Source of the DNA: an uncultured Bacilli bacterium
GTDB taxonomy: Bacteria; Bacillota_I; Bacilli_A; RFN20; CAG-449
Length of the DNA stretch: 64,000 bases
Direction of reading: 5' to 3'
Assembly: GCA_944332075.1 (NCBI GenBank)
Contig: CALVJL010000003.1
Span: 84,086-148,085 of the forward strand
Position numbers and translations under genes: made by a program. Shown piece by piece: positions 1-7,998 of the stretch. Below the pieces are notes generated by a model. The model was not told where the DNA came from. It was given only the letters and a program-made list of their open reading frames with translations, and did not search any database. Numbering within the stretch: the first letter of the stretch is position 1; the number at the start of each line of letters is the position of its first letter.

Positions 1-872
1 TTTTCTACATTTCTAATCAGGGCAAACATTTTTTCATGGAAACTTCGCATACTTAGAATTTTCTTTTCAAAAATTTCTGATGATACACGGTGGAAAATTC
101 CATCGACAAAAGTCATTTTTAAATCTTTAACAAAGAGCAAAAGGTGCTCATCATCAAACACGAGATTGATTTTATGGTTAAAATAATTATCGATTTCAAT
201 AAATGATTTAATACCTCCATTATCCATAAAATCATAAATTTTATTACCTGAAGCATAGATATAAAAATTATCTGATAATGAATAAGACGCGAAACCATAA
301 GCATTAAGAGCTTCATTTTCATAATATTTTTTCGCATATACTTCCTCATCGCAAATTTGAAAGAAAAAGTTTGTCGCGACATTAAATTCAGAAATAAATA
401 TCATTCCGTATCCAGTTTTGACATGGTCATTATAACGCACGAGATAAATATCAAAAGATCTTTCACTAGTCGCATCGGAATAAGCCTCTAGATAGTAAAA
501 TTTTTTGAGAAAAAATATTTTTTTTAAATAATTATCGCGTTCTTGATTAATGATAATGTTATTATCTAAAAGATATATCTCTTCAAGTTTGCATTCATTT
601 AAGAAAATTTTTTTATATTCATCAAGATAAATTTTATTAAGCCTTAATGCATAGAGGAATGCTGATAAAACAATTAAGATGGTAATCAAAGCAAAATATA
701 AACTAACAAAATATATTAACCCGTGAATAATTTCTCTTTTTTCTAGGTATTTGAGTAAAAAATATCCACCAAAAAGCAAGATGACGAAAATTACGATAAA
801 AATCGATAGTTTTAGAAAAGAAAAAAACTTGATCCTATTTAATTGCTGAACGCGAACTTCATAGTTTTTCAT
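1..872 (-). CDS. Membrane protein, DUF3137-like, cut by the window edge
   Basis: An open frame starts at the ATG at 872 and runs off the left edge without a stop, giving about 290 residues with the C-terminus missing. Residues ~15-40 and ~50-75 are two hydrophobic segments separated by a short charged loop (KYLEKREIIHG), followed by a mixed soluble domain rich in aromatic residues. The two-TM hairpin plus soluble tail, and the closing part (a region like 'hkinlvfDdehLllfv' followed by 'FekkilsmrsFhekM'), recall the DUF3137 family, whose function is unknown. That assignment is from memory of the family pattern and is tentative. No strong ribosome site is visible upstream. It lies 54 bases after the 149-residue membrane gene and may be the last member of the jet operon. 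Confidence 0.7.
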   Translation of the reverse strand, partial: MKNYEVRVQQLNRIKFFSFLKLSIFIVIFVILLFGGYFLLKYLEKREIIHGLIYFVSLYFALITILIVLSAFLYALRLNKIYLDEYKKIFLNECKLEEIYLLDNNIIINQERDNYLKKIFFLKKFYYLEAYSDATSERSFDIYLVRYNDHVKTGYGMIFISEFNVATNFFFQICDEEVYAKKYYENEALNAYGFASYSLSDNFYIYASGNKIYDFMDNGGIKSFIEIDNYFNHKINLVFDDEHLLLFVKDLKMTFVDGIFHRVSSEIFEKKILSMRSFHEKMFALIRNVE

Positions 873-926
873 AACTCAATTATAGAAGATGCGTTTTAAC
901 ATTTAAACAGAGATCAAGTATTTTAA

Positions 927-1376
927 TTAATCATTATATCGCGAATTATCGAGATTCTTTTTTCTTTTTTTCTTCTTTCTAACGAAGATTAAGCAGATGA
1001 GGAACAATCCGCCGTAGATAATTAGCATAAAATAATTATCCCAGGTGAGAAAGTTTGTCAACGGCTCAGTATTATTTAAGAAATTTCCAATAAATACGGC
1101 AAGAGCATTACTTAAGTAAGCATGAAATGTTGCTAATGGAAGAGAAATAGCATTTAATGCTTGATCTAAAAATGCCCCAATATGATTTAATCCTTTCAAA
1201 TTATCAGTCAACACGCCGGTCGACGATAAATAATAAAGACCGTTTGAAAGGAAGAAAAGGAAGAAAAAGAACGTGAGAAAACGTGTTTTTTTGGCTATCA
1301 CGACGATGAGAACCATTAAAACAATCAATACGACAAGAAATATCAGACTATTTAATAAAAGGTCTAATCCATCCAT
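927..1376 (-). CDS. Small multi-pass membrane protein of unknown function
   Basis: This 149-residue protein is not one I recognise. It has an N-terminal pair of hydrophobic segments (residues ~7-30 and ~33-55), a mildly hydrophobic middle, a C-terminal segment (~115-133), and then a strongly basic tail (RKKKKRKKN). The ATG at 1376 follows a good AGGAGA ribosome site 7 bases upstream and begins 11 bases after the jetC stop, so it is very probably co-transcribed with jetABC. In known Wadjet operons the next gene is the Toprim nuclease jetD, and this protein shows no such motif. A membrane partner for the SMC complex is possible but unproven; it may simply be a passenger gene. Confidence 0.72.
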   Translation of the reverse strand: MDGLDLLLNSLIFLVVLIVLMVLIVVIAKKTRFLTFFFFLFFLSNGLYYLSSTGVLTDNLKGLNHIGAFLDQALNAISLPLATFHAYLSNALAVFIGNFLNNTEPLTNFLTWDNYFMLIIYGGLFLICLIFVRKKKKRKKNLDNSRYND

Positions 1377-1387
1377 AAGAGTATCTC

Positions 1388-4300
1388 CTATTCACCATGA
1401 TACACGAATGGATCCATATGCGAAACATTTTCTTGAGGTTTTCTTGTAACAACTAAGGTTCTATCAACAACAGTCGAGATATCGAGAACTTTCTCTGGTG
1501 GTGCTGAAATAATAACCTGCAAGTCGAAATCTTTTAAAATCTTAATCGATTCAACGATTCTGTTACGGTCCATCTTTGAGAAGGCTTCATCGAATATGAC
1601 TAATCTGATGCAGTTAGAAATATTCTTGTTGGCTTTTACGCGGTAAAGCTGCGAGAAGGAAGCTAAGATAGAAATATAGAATGGTGTTTGTGTTTCACCT
1701 CCGGAAGCCTTTTTAATATTTCTCGCTAAGGAATAGACGGCTCCGTCTGGTTTCTTAACTTTCAAGTCGAAGATTAAATATGAGCGATAATCTGTGAATT
1801 TTTCAATATTTTGAGCGACTTGTTCAGCTTTATCTTTACCTTCTCCATCCGAGATTAAACGGAATAAGTTATCCATAACATCTTTATGTTTGAGTAAGAA
1901 AGCCTCGTCATCACTATCAACATCAAGCAACATCTCATCGGTAATCATATTGTAATAATCAATATATTGTGGATTTGGTTGAATTGTGAATTCATAAGAG
2001 TCTTGGCCGAAATGGGCATCTTTTAAAGCTTCATTAAGTTCACCAATTTGTAAACGTGCCTGTTCAATAGCGGTTTTTAACTTAAAGATGAAATCATCCT
2101 TAAATTCTTTAGTAGCCTTTTGATGAGCATCTTCGATTTTGACTAAATATTGCGGAAGTTTAACATCGCGCAAAGTTGTTAATTCTCTTTCAAAATCATC
2201 ATTATCTTCTTTAGTAATATCATAAGATAACTTATAGGTAATAACGTAAGAAGAACGGCGATCTTTCAATTGTTCATTAAGGTTTCTAATTCTGTTTTGA
2301 ACTTTTGAGTAGATATCATCATATTTCAAACGGATATCAGCTAACGATAGATTGCTAGCGAGTTCGCTATCAAAGGTTGGTTTGGCTGTTTGCTCGACCC
2401 ATTCCTTATCAAATGAATTTTCAATTTCTTCCATATAAGCTGAAGACTTCTTCACTTCTTGTGGAATTTTTTCTTCTTTTGTGACTTTAATATTGTTCTG
2501 TAAAGCACCTTTTTCGAGGATTAATTCATTTTTCTGGTTGTTGAGTTGTTCAATATCCGTATCAATTCTCTTAATTTTTGTATCAGTAGTTTGAAGGTCT
2601 TGGCTTGTACCAGCTTTTAATTCTTCTTCGTACTGCTTAAGATTATTCTTCAATGAAGTAAGTAAATCGCTGCTATCGAGTTGATTAAGGCAAATCATCT
2701 GCTCTGATTGCGACATAATATCGAGTTCTTTAGCCTCAGATAAAGTATCTACTAATTCTTTTAAAGCACCGATTGATTTAGCTTCTAAGTCGAGTTCCTT
2801 CATTCTTTGATCGCGGACTTCACGCGAAACAGATCTTCCTATCAATGGATAGCGATAAAGGCGATCTGGAATAACAAATGAAGCAAATGAACGATAACCA
2901 ATGCAGGAAGGACAAATACCATGTCCGGATTCTCTAGCTTCTTGGAAGGTTTCGCACTTCGTTAGTCTACCAATCAAGAAATTAGTATAGTCGCGCGCAC
3001 CTTTATGATCAGTGATGATTTCTTCAGCCAAAGAATTTTCTTCAGCTTCAAAATTATGTTGAGCTAATGCTCTTTCATCGACTAATCCTGTCCGGTGATA
3101 GCCGTTTCTCTTCATAATGCCTGGCAATAATTTATTAGCGACTTCATAATATTTATCCTTAACGAATAAATTAAGCTTTTGAGCGGAAATAAAACCTTCG
3201 ATTGCATTAATCCAGCGTTTATTGCGAATATCGACTAAATCAGCATAAATTAAGACATCAACTTTTTCATGGAAGTGATCTTCAAGAGCCAATTTTAATT
3301 GATTTCTAACATTGAGAAAGGCGTCATCATAATATTTGCCGCTGCTTGAAGTAACAAGTGTTTGCTTTTGCTGACTAATTCTATTGATAACCATGCCAAT
3401 AGAAGATTTTAAAACGCTATATTCTTCAATAACGACATTTTTAAAATCGCTTATTGACGATGAGAAGTTTTTGAATAATTCTGGTGTCAAAGAACCTGAA
3501 TTTAAAGCTTCTTTTGTTGTCATTAACGCTTTATCAAGATTAGCGCATTCCAGTTCGAGATGTTTTAATGAATCTAATACTTTGTTATCGTCAGTATGCT
3601 CAGCAGAGCTCAAGCATAGTGAATTAATCTTATTTTCATAATTGAGGAAATTATTAACATATGTGTTAATACGCGTATATAATGCCTGGAGATTTTCTTC
3701 AATCTCATGAACTTTTCTTTCAGCATCCTGATAAGATTTTCGTAAATCTTGAGTTAATTTATAGTTATCGTTAGAAAATTTATAGGCGATTAAGGTTTGT
3801 TTTTGTTCTTCAAGAGATTCAATATCGCTTTCGATTTCTCTAATTGAAGAATCAATTTCCGCGATTCTTTCCTCAGCGCGACTAATATCATTATGATAAG
3901 AAGCGATATAATCAGAAGAAATCTGTAAGAAAATTCTCTTTGAAATATATGATGCTAAAGACATTTCCTTACGCTTATCAACTATTTGCTGATAAATATT
4001 ATGAATCTCCTCAAGAGATCTAATTTTAACCATCATCTCATCAGCTTCAATTTTTAAGCGTTCATATGAGGTAATATTTGATTTCATTGATTCGATGTTA
4101 ATGTCATTAGGAACATCGCAAACATATTCGGTGATAAAAGATTCAATATTGGTGATAGGAATAAATGAGACCGCCTTTTTAAAGAGCGAGAAATACTTTT
4201 CCTTAAGATTACCAAATTTTTCTTTAATAACTTCTTGGTATTGCGCGTTTGAATCGCAGAAAATAAATTTATCGCTATCATAATTTGCAGCAAAGTACTC

Positions 4301-4756
4301 TTGTAAAGTCTTTTGCGACATCGGAACGCGATCAATTAAGAAATGGTTTTCTGGGAATTTATCTTCAAGGTAGAAAAAACGATGCTGTTCAGATCCATCA
4401 TCGAAAACATCAAAAACGACACCGACAGTGAATGGTTGATTCAAGACATCATCAAAAAATTCAAGAGCGATATAGGAAGTAAAACGGCCCGTTCTTAAGA
4501 ATTTTGTCGATCCATCTTCATTATCACCAACTTCACAGCGCAAATATCCTTTTAAAGTACGACCAGATTTTTCATTAGCTGCTTTGTTAAAAGACCGACC
4601 ATACGTATCGCCGAGCAAAACAACTTGCATAGCATCGATAACAGTCGACTTACCAGCTGCATTAACACCGGTTAAAAAGTTTAACATGCCGAATTCAACT
4701 TCAATATTTTGAAAATAGTGCCAGTTGATCAGACGCAATTTAGTTAATTTTTTCAT
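1388..4756 (-). CDS. jetC: SMC-like ATPase of Wadjet/MksB type (JetC)
   Basis: This 1122-residue protein has the split ATPase plan of SMC/MukB proteins. Walker A (GVNAAGKS, residues 30-37) is followed by the family block FNKAANEKSGRTLKGYLR. Long charged coiled-coil segments then flank a middle region containing CPSC. The ABC signature SGGETQ is at about 1018-1023 and Walker B (LVIFDEA, acidic pair ~1056-1057) is near the C-terminus. In the Wadjet/MksBEF family this subunit dimerises, hydrolyses ATP and extrudes DNA loops. The start ATG overlaps the jetB stop (ATGA) and has GGAGG upstream, indicating translational coupling. RecN or SbcC is less likely: the N-terminal block after Walker A and the two small upstream partners fit JetC. 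Confidence 0.9.
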   Translation of the reverse strand: MKKLTKLRLINWHYFQNIEVEFGMLNFLTGVNAAGKSTVIDAMQVVLLGDTYGRSFNKAANEKSGRTLKGYLRCEVGDNEDGSTKFLRTGRFTSYIALEFFDDVLNQPFTVGVVFDVFDDGSEQHRFFYLEDKFPENHFLIDRVPMSQKTLQEYFAANYDSDKFIFCDSNAQYQEVIKEKFGNLKEKYFSLFKKAVSFIPITNIESFITEYVCDVPNDINIESMKSNITSYERLKIEADEMMVKIRSLEEIHNIYQQIVDKRKEMSLASYISKRIFLQISSDYIASYHNDISRAEERIAEIDSSIREIESDIESLEEQKQTLIAYKFSNDNYKLTQDLRKSYQDAERKVHEIEENLQALYTRINTYVNNFLNYENKINSLCLSSAEHTDDNKVLDSLKHLELECANLDKALMTTKEALNSGSLTPELFKNFSSSISDFKNVVIEEYSVLKSSIGMVINRISQQKQTLVTSSSGKYYDDAFLNVRNQLKLALEDHFHEKVDVLIYADLVDIRNKRWINAIEGFISAQKLNLFVKDKYYEVANKLLPGIMKRNGYHRTGLVDERALAQHNFEAEENSLAEEIITDHKGARDYTNFLIGRLTKCETFQEARESGHGICPSCIGYRSFASFVIPDRLYRYPLIGRSVSREVRDQRMKELDLEAKSIGALKELVDTLSEAKELDIMSQSEQMICLNQLDSSDLLTSLKNNLKQYEEELKAGTSQDLQTTDTKIKRIDTDIEQLNNQKNELILEKGALQNNIKVTKEEKIPQEVKKSSAYMEEIENSFDKEWVEQTAKPTFDSELASNLSLADIRLKYDDIYSKVQNRIRNLNEQLKDRRSSYVITYKLSYDITKEDNDDFERELTTLRDVKLPQYLVKIEDAHQKATKEFKDDFIFKLKTAIEQARLQIGELNEALKDAHFGQDSYEFTIQPNPQYIDYYNMITDEMLLDVDSDDEAFLLKHKDVMDNLFRLISDGEGKDKAEQVAQNIEKFTDYRSYLIFDLKVKKPDGAVYSLARNIKKASGGETQTPFYISILASFSQLYRVKANKNISNCIRLVIFDEAFSKMDRNRIVESIKILKDFDLQVIISAPPEKVLDISTVVDRTLVVTRKPQENVSHMDPFVYHGE

Positions 4757-5379
4757 TCTGCATCCTCCATAATTTCTTCATCCGGAAGCGATTCAACTTG
4801 TTTGTAAAGGCTTTGAATAACTTCATAATCAACCACAAATGCAATTGAAGGATTAATATAGAAAGTTAAATTTTTCTCATAAAAATCCCCGCTTATTCTC
4901 GTAATAATATTATGTTGCTCTAAAAAGCGATATGACGATTCAAGTGATGAATAAGATACTCTCTTATCTTGACGAATTAAATGCATATTTATCAAACACT
5001 GCATCAACTCATGGCTAGTAAAGCGGACAACTTGATTAAGCGCATCATCATTATTTTGAGTTTCGTAAACATACCTCAAAGCAAAAATAACTAAAGAAGT
5101 TTTTAAATCTAATTTCAAATGATTTTCTTCATATTCATTTTTAATCGAAATTACCCCGCGCGATGAGTCTTTATTTACAATCCAACCTGATAAAGAAAGA
5201 TAATTTGAAACTAAATCGAGGTGGCGTTCAATAAAGGAATATTCTTTGCTCGCCCGCATCATTTTAGCATTGCGGTCATAGTAATCTCTAAGAATGAAAC
5301 TTTTCAACATCAAAGTATTGACCACATGGGCGAATTCTTCTTTTTCAACATTTCGCAATTGTTCGTATTCTTCTAGCAT
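4753..5379 (-). CDS. jetB: Wadjet/MksE-like subunit (JetB, DUF4194 type)
   Basis: This protein of about 208 residues is predicted to be the KITE/winged-helix subunit that binds the SMC-kleisin complex. It contains the family-like stretch YSFIERHLDLVSNYLSLSGW followed by an LDLKTSLVIFALRYVYE helix. It sits between jetA and jetC, as in Wadjet and MksBEF operons. A longer reading from a TTG at 5385 is possible, but the AAGGAG ribosome site lies 8 bases from the ATG at 5379 and only 2 from the TTG, so the ATG is preferred. The jetA stop is 2 bases upstream, and the 3' end overlaps the jetC ATG by 4 bases. Confidence 0.82.
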   Translation of the reverse strand: MLEEYEQLRNVEKEEFAHVVNTLMLKSFILRDYYDRNAKMMRASKEYSFIERHLDLVSNYLSLSGWIVNKDSSRGVISIKNEYEENHLKLDLKTSLVIFALRYVYETQNNDDALNQVVRFTSHELMQCLINMHLIRQDKRVSYSSLESSYRFLEQHNIITRISGDFYEKNLTFYINPSIAFVVDYEVIQSLYKQVESLPDEEIMEDAE

Positions 5380-5381
5380 CG

Positions 5382-6812
5382 TCAATTCTCCTTCTTAGTA
5401 TAGATATAATCTGGTGCGTTAACTTTATCATTGACATCGATGTTGACGTTTAATTCATCTTGACGATCCATATCGTAGAAACTAATCGGCGCTGTCGCTT
5501 TGATTGCTCCAAGCATCAAATAGAGGAAATCATCAACATTATCAACTTTAAAATCGTGAACGTGTATTTGTTTTTTATCTTGGAAATTTTCTGCCATAAA
5601 TTCCATGACTCTCTCATCGGAATAACGCGCTGTCTCAGCCATTGCCATCGTCATTTGCGAATCATCGAAGATATGATCATCATCAGGTAAAGGCAGAGGA
5701 TCAGAGAAAAACTTTTGATTTCTTTCATATGGTTTTCTAAGCGACCCTTCATCGTAATAACCTTGTGTGTAGAGTTTTATCGATGAACCAAATGCCCGAA
5801 TAATATTTGGATAAGAAGAATTTTTATCCTGCTCATTTTTGGAAAGATTTCTAGCTAACACGGTAAATATCTTTTCAAGTTTACCCTTAACTGATTTATC
5901 GTGATTATTAAGGAAGATGACTTTATCAGCTGAAGCCTTAACATATTCTGACTGCGAGACATCAATATTATTAATTTCAGTAGAAAGTCGAAGATAAATA
6001 TCTTGAATCCTAGTAATCTTTTTTACTACGTCATCAGTAGCCTCTAATCGCGACTTGACCGACTTATTTTCTTTAAGGCATTGATCAATTAATTTTTCGC
6101 GGACTGTGTCAACTTCTAACCAGCGTTTTAAAATTGAAGAAATCGGTCCGTGGTAAAGCGTGATTGAATCATGTGTTTTTAATGGATGGTATATTGGGTC
6201 GACAACATCTTCACGGCAGATATCAAAATGCTGTTTAAGAACTTCGTTAGGCTCAAACATATCGCTGAGCTGCCGTTTATAAACTTTAATTGAATGATCG
6301 AGTTTAGCTACCTCAATTGCTAAAGATTCTGTATTATTGTAAGCATTTTCTAGGGTTTTATACATCGATTCATCTTGATTATCGTCTTCGTATTTTAAAT
6401 CGGCATATGTTGTATGAACATAGCTAACATAATGATTTGCAGTAGTGTCGGCAAATTCATAAATCAGTTTTAACATATTAACCGAATATGAAGGTAGCAA
6501 GATATATTCAGTTCCGGTTTTCGTATCGTAATCGATATAAATCCAACCTGTTTCTATCAAGCGTTTAACAATCTGATTAGCTTTTGCACCAATTGAGGAC
6601 TCGCTTTCAACACCATCTTCTTCATCGACATAAGAATTTAAATCATCGCCGGAACGACTTTTTAATAATTCAACATAATCATTTTTTCTTATGCGCGCAC
6701 GATAAAGATTTAATGCATCGTAAAGCACGATTAAAGCATCGCCATAAACGCCCTTGTTACGCGATGCTAAAATTGAAAAGAAATTATCCGGTAATTTTGC
6801 AAATAAATTCAT
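5382..6812 (-). CDS. jetA: Wadjet/MksF-like kleisin subunit (JetA, DUF5716 type)
   Basis: This 476-residue protein is the first gene of the three-gene SMC operon. The N-terminus, LFAKLPDNFFSILASRNK followed by VYGDALIVLY, matches the JetA family opening. The rest is mostly helical and charged, as expected for a kleisin that bridges the SMC heads and recruits the winged-helix subunit. The ATG at 6812 has a weak GGTG ribosome site. The 63-base gap upstream contains a perfect inverted repeat that could be an operator. In characterised Wadjet systems JetABC recognises plasmid DNA and JetD cleaves it. Without a nearby jetD the complex may act as an accessory condensin instead; that part is inference. 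Confidence 0.85.
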   Translation of the reverse strand: MNLFAKLPDNFFSILASRNKGVYGDALIVLYDALNLYRARIRKNDYVELLKSRSGDDLNSYVDEEDGVESESSIGAKANQIVKRLIETGWIYIDYDTKTGTEYILLPSYSVNMLKLIYEFADTTANHYVSYVHTTYADLKYEDDNQDESMYKTLENAYNNTESLAIEVAKLDHSIKVYKRQLSDMFEPNEVLKQHFDICREDVVDPIYHPLKTHDSITLYHGPISSILKRWLEVDTVREKLIDQCLKENKSVKSRLEATDDVVKKITRIQDIYLRLSTEINNIDVSQSEYVKASADKVIFLNNHDKSVKGKLEKIFTVLARNLSKNEQDKNSSYPNIIRAFGSSIKLYTQGYYDEGSLRKPYERNQKFFSDPLPLPDDDHIFDDSQMTMAMAETARYSDERVMEFMAENFQDKKQIHVHDFKVDNVDDFLYLMLGAIKATAPISFYDMDRQDELNVNIDVNDKVNAPDYIYTKKEN

Positions 6813-6841
6813 AGTATCACCACTTTTAATATTACCCCTTT

Positions 6842-6864
6842 TTTAATATATTTCATATATTAAA
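6842..6864. repeat. Perfect 10-bp inverted repeat upstream of jetA
   Basis: TTTAATATAT is followed by TTC and then ATATATTAAA, a perfect palindrome with a 3-base centre, located ~30 bases before the jetA start and just after plsC. It has only A-T pairs and lacks a T-run directly after it on the minus strand, so it is a poor terminator. An operator or a promoter region for the jet operon is the simplest reading, with low certainty. Confidence 0.5.
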
Positions 6865-6875
6865 GAATTTATTTT

Positions 6876-7622
6876 TTATTTTTTTTGAATGTATTCAGAA
6901 TCAAGTTTTTTTAATTCCTCAAGTTTCTCAGAAATCATTAATTTTATCTTATCAGCAAGCTCTTGAGTGTTCATATTTTTATACTCATCGTATGTTAACG
7001 GATCAAAGATATGAATAAATACTGGCTGTTTCTTCAAGTTAGAACTTTTTGAATCAAGTATTCGAAATGACCCCCACATCGCAACTGGAAAAATATCAAC
7101 CTTGGCTTGCATTGCCATCTTTAATGAGCCAGCCTTAAATTCACCAAGAGTATGATCTTTATCTTTGCTTCTTGTTCCTTCAGGAAAAATAACCCATTTT
7201 TTATTATCTTGCAAAAGCGATGTTCTAACCTGTTGCATCACTTTGATTTCTTGTCTAAGATTTTCTCTTTCCAGATAAAGTCCATCTATTGCCTTAATGA
7301 CTTTTCCAACATAAATATATTTTTCGGCTTCTCTTTTAGCGACGAAAGTGGTTATTTGCGGAGAAATAGCAATCATCATCAATGCATCCATAAAAGATTG
7401 ATGATTAGGCGTTAATAAATAACTAGGCTGAACTGGCAATGTTTTTTTCCCGGTTAAAATAATTTCGACATTTAGAGCATTAATGGTATGAATTATGATT
7501 TCACGCATTTGATTATAGCGTTTCTGCAAAGAATAATTTTGTTTTGAAGCGCGGTAAATAAGTGGGTATTTCCTAATCAAATACGGCACTGCCCGAAAAA
7601 CATAACCGAGATATTTATTCAT
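6876..7622 (-). CDS. plsC: 1-acyl-sn-glycerol-3-phosphate acyltransferase (PlsC)
   Basis: This 248-residue enzyme transfers an acyl group to lysophosphatidic acid to make phosphatidic acid, the second acylation in phospholipid synthesis, at the cytoplasmic face of the membrane. The HX4D motif is seen as NHQSFMDA (residues ~75-82) and the glycerol-phosphate binding motif as FPEGTRSKDKD (~147-157). A hydrophobic/basic N-terminus suits membrane association. It starts 8 bases after the SSB-like gene and ends 63 bases before jetA. Acyl donor specificity cannot be read from the sequence. Confidence 0.9.
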   Translation of the reverse strand: MNKYLGYVFRAVPYLIRKYPLIYRASKQNYSLQKRYNQMREIIIHTINALNVEIILTGKKTLPVQPSYLLTPNHQSFMDALMMIAISPQITTFVAKREAEKYIYVGKVIKAIDGLYLERENLRQEIKVMQQVRTSLLQDNKKWVIFPEGTRSKDKDHTLGEFKAGSLKMAMQAKVDIFPVAMWGSFRILDSKSSNLKKQPVFIHIFDPLTYDEYKNMNTQELADKIKLMISEKLEELKKLDSEYIQKK

Positions 7623-7630
7623 AAAGCCTC

Positions 7631-7927
7631 CTATAAGCCACGCTTATTGAACTGGTAATCGGCCCCGGCAATATACATCAGAGCTTCGACGATGATAATA
7701 ATTTTTCCTTCGTAAATTTCTAATCTACCATCGATTGAAATCAAGGTACCTTTTTTATACGAAAACAACGAATTACGATCATCGCGCGACCACATCATCA
7801 AAGGAAATATATCTTTTGGATAAGATCCTAGATCATCTTTATATTGACGCGTGACTTCAATATAACGAATTGGAGATTTACTCTCTCTATCAAGCAAAAC
7901 TCCGTTTAGTGAGACATGATTAATCAT
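7631..7927 (-). CDS. Small single-stranded DNA-binding (OB-fold) protein
   Basis: This 98-residue protein resembles the SSB/PriB OB-fold: it begins MINHVSLNGVLLDRES, has an IEVTR strand, and later LISIDGRLEIYEGKIIIIVEAL, where GRLE matches the SSB core strand. It ends at KRGL and lacks the acidic DDxxPF-like tail that recruits partner proteins in housekeeping SSB, and it is shorter. It is therefore probably an accessory SSB, although a divergent main SSB cannot be excluded. An upstream GTG at 7942 is in frame, but a GAGGTG ribosome site 7 bases before the ATG at 7927 favours the shorter form. It precedes plsC by 8 bases. Confidence 0.75.
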   Translation of the reverse strand: MINHVSLNGVLLDRESKSPIRYIEVTRQYKDDLGSYPKDIFPLMMWSRDDRNSLFSYKKGTLISIDGRLEIYEGKIIIIVEALMYIAGADYQFNKRGL

Positions 7928-7998
7928 AGCAAAACACCTCACTTATATTTTACCATGCTAAGAAAAAACCGCGTCCGCGACTAATCGCAGATAAGTCT

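Noticed and set aside
1388..4756. SbcC, RecN or canonical SMC
   Set aside because: The block after Walker A and the two upstream partner genes match the JetC/MksB type, and there is no nuclease SbcD neighbour.
7962..7990. Terminator after the pullulanase gene
   Set aside because: The 6-bp stem (CTGCGA/TCGCGG) has a G-T pair and the T-run starts several bases too far away, so support is too weak to list.
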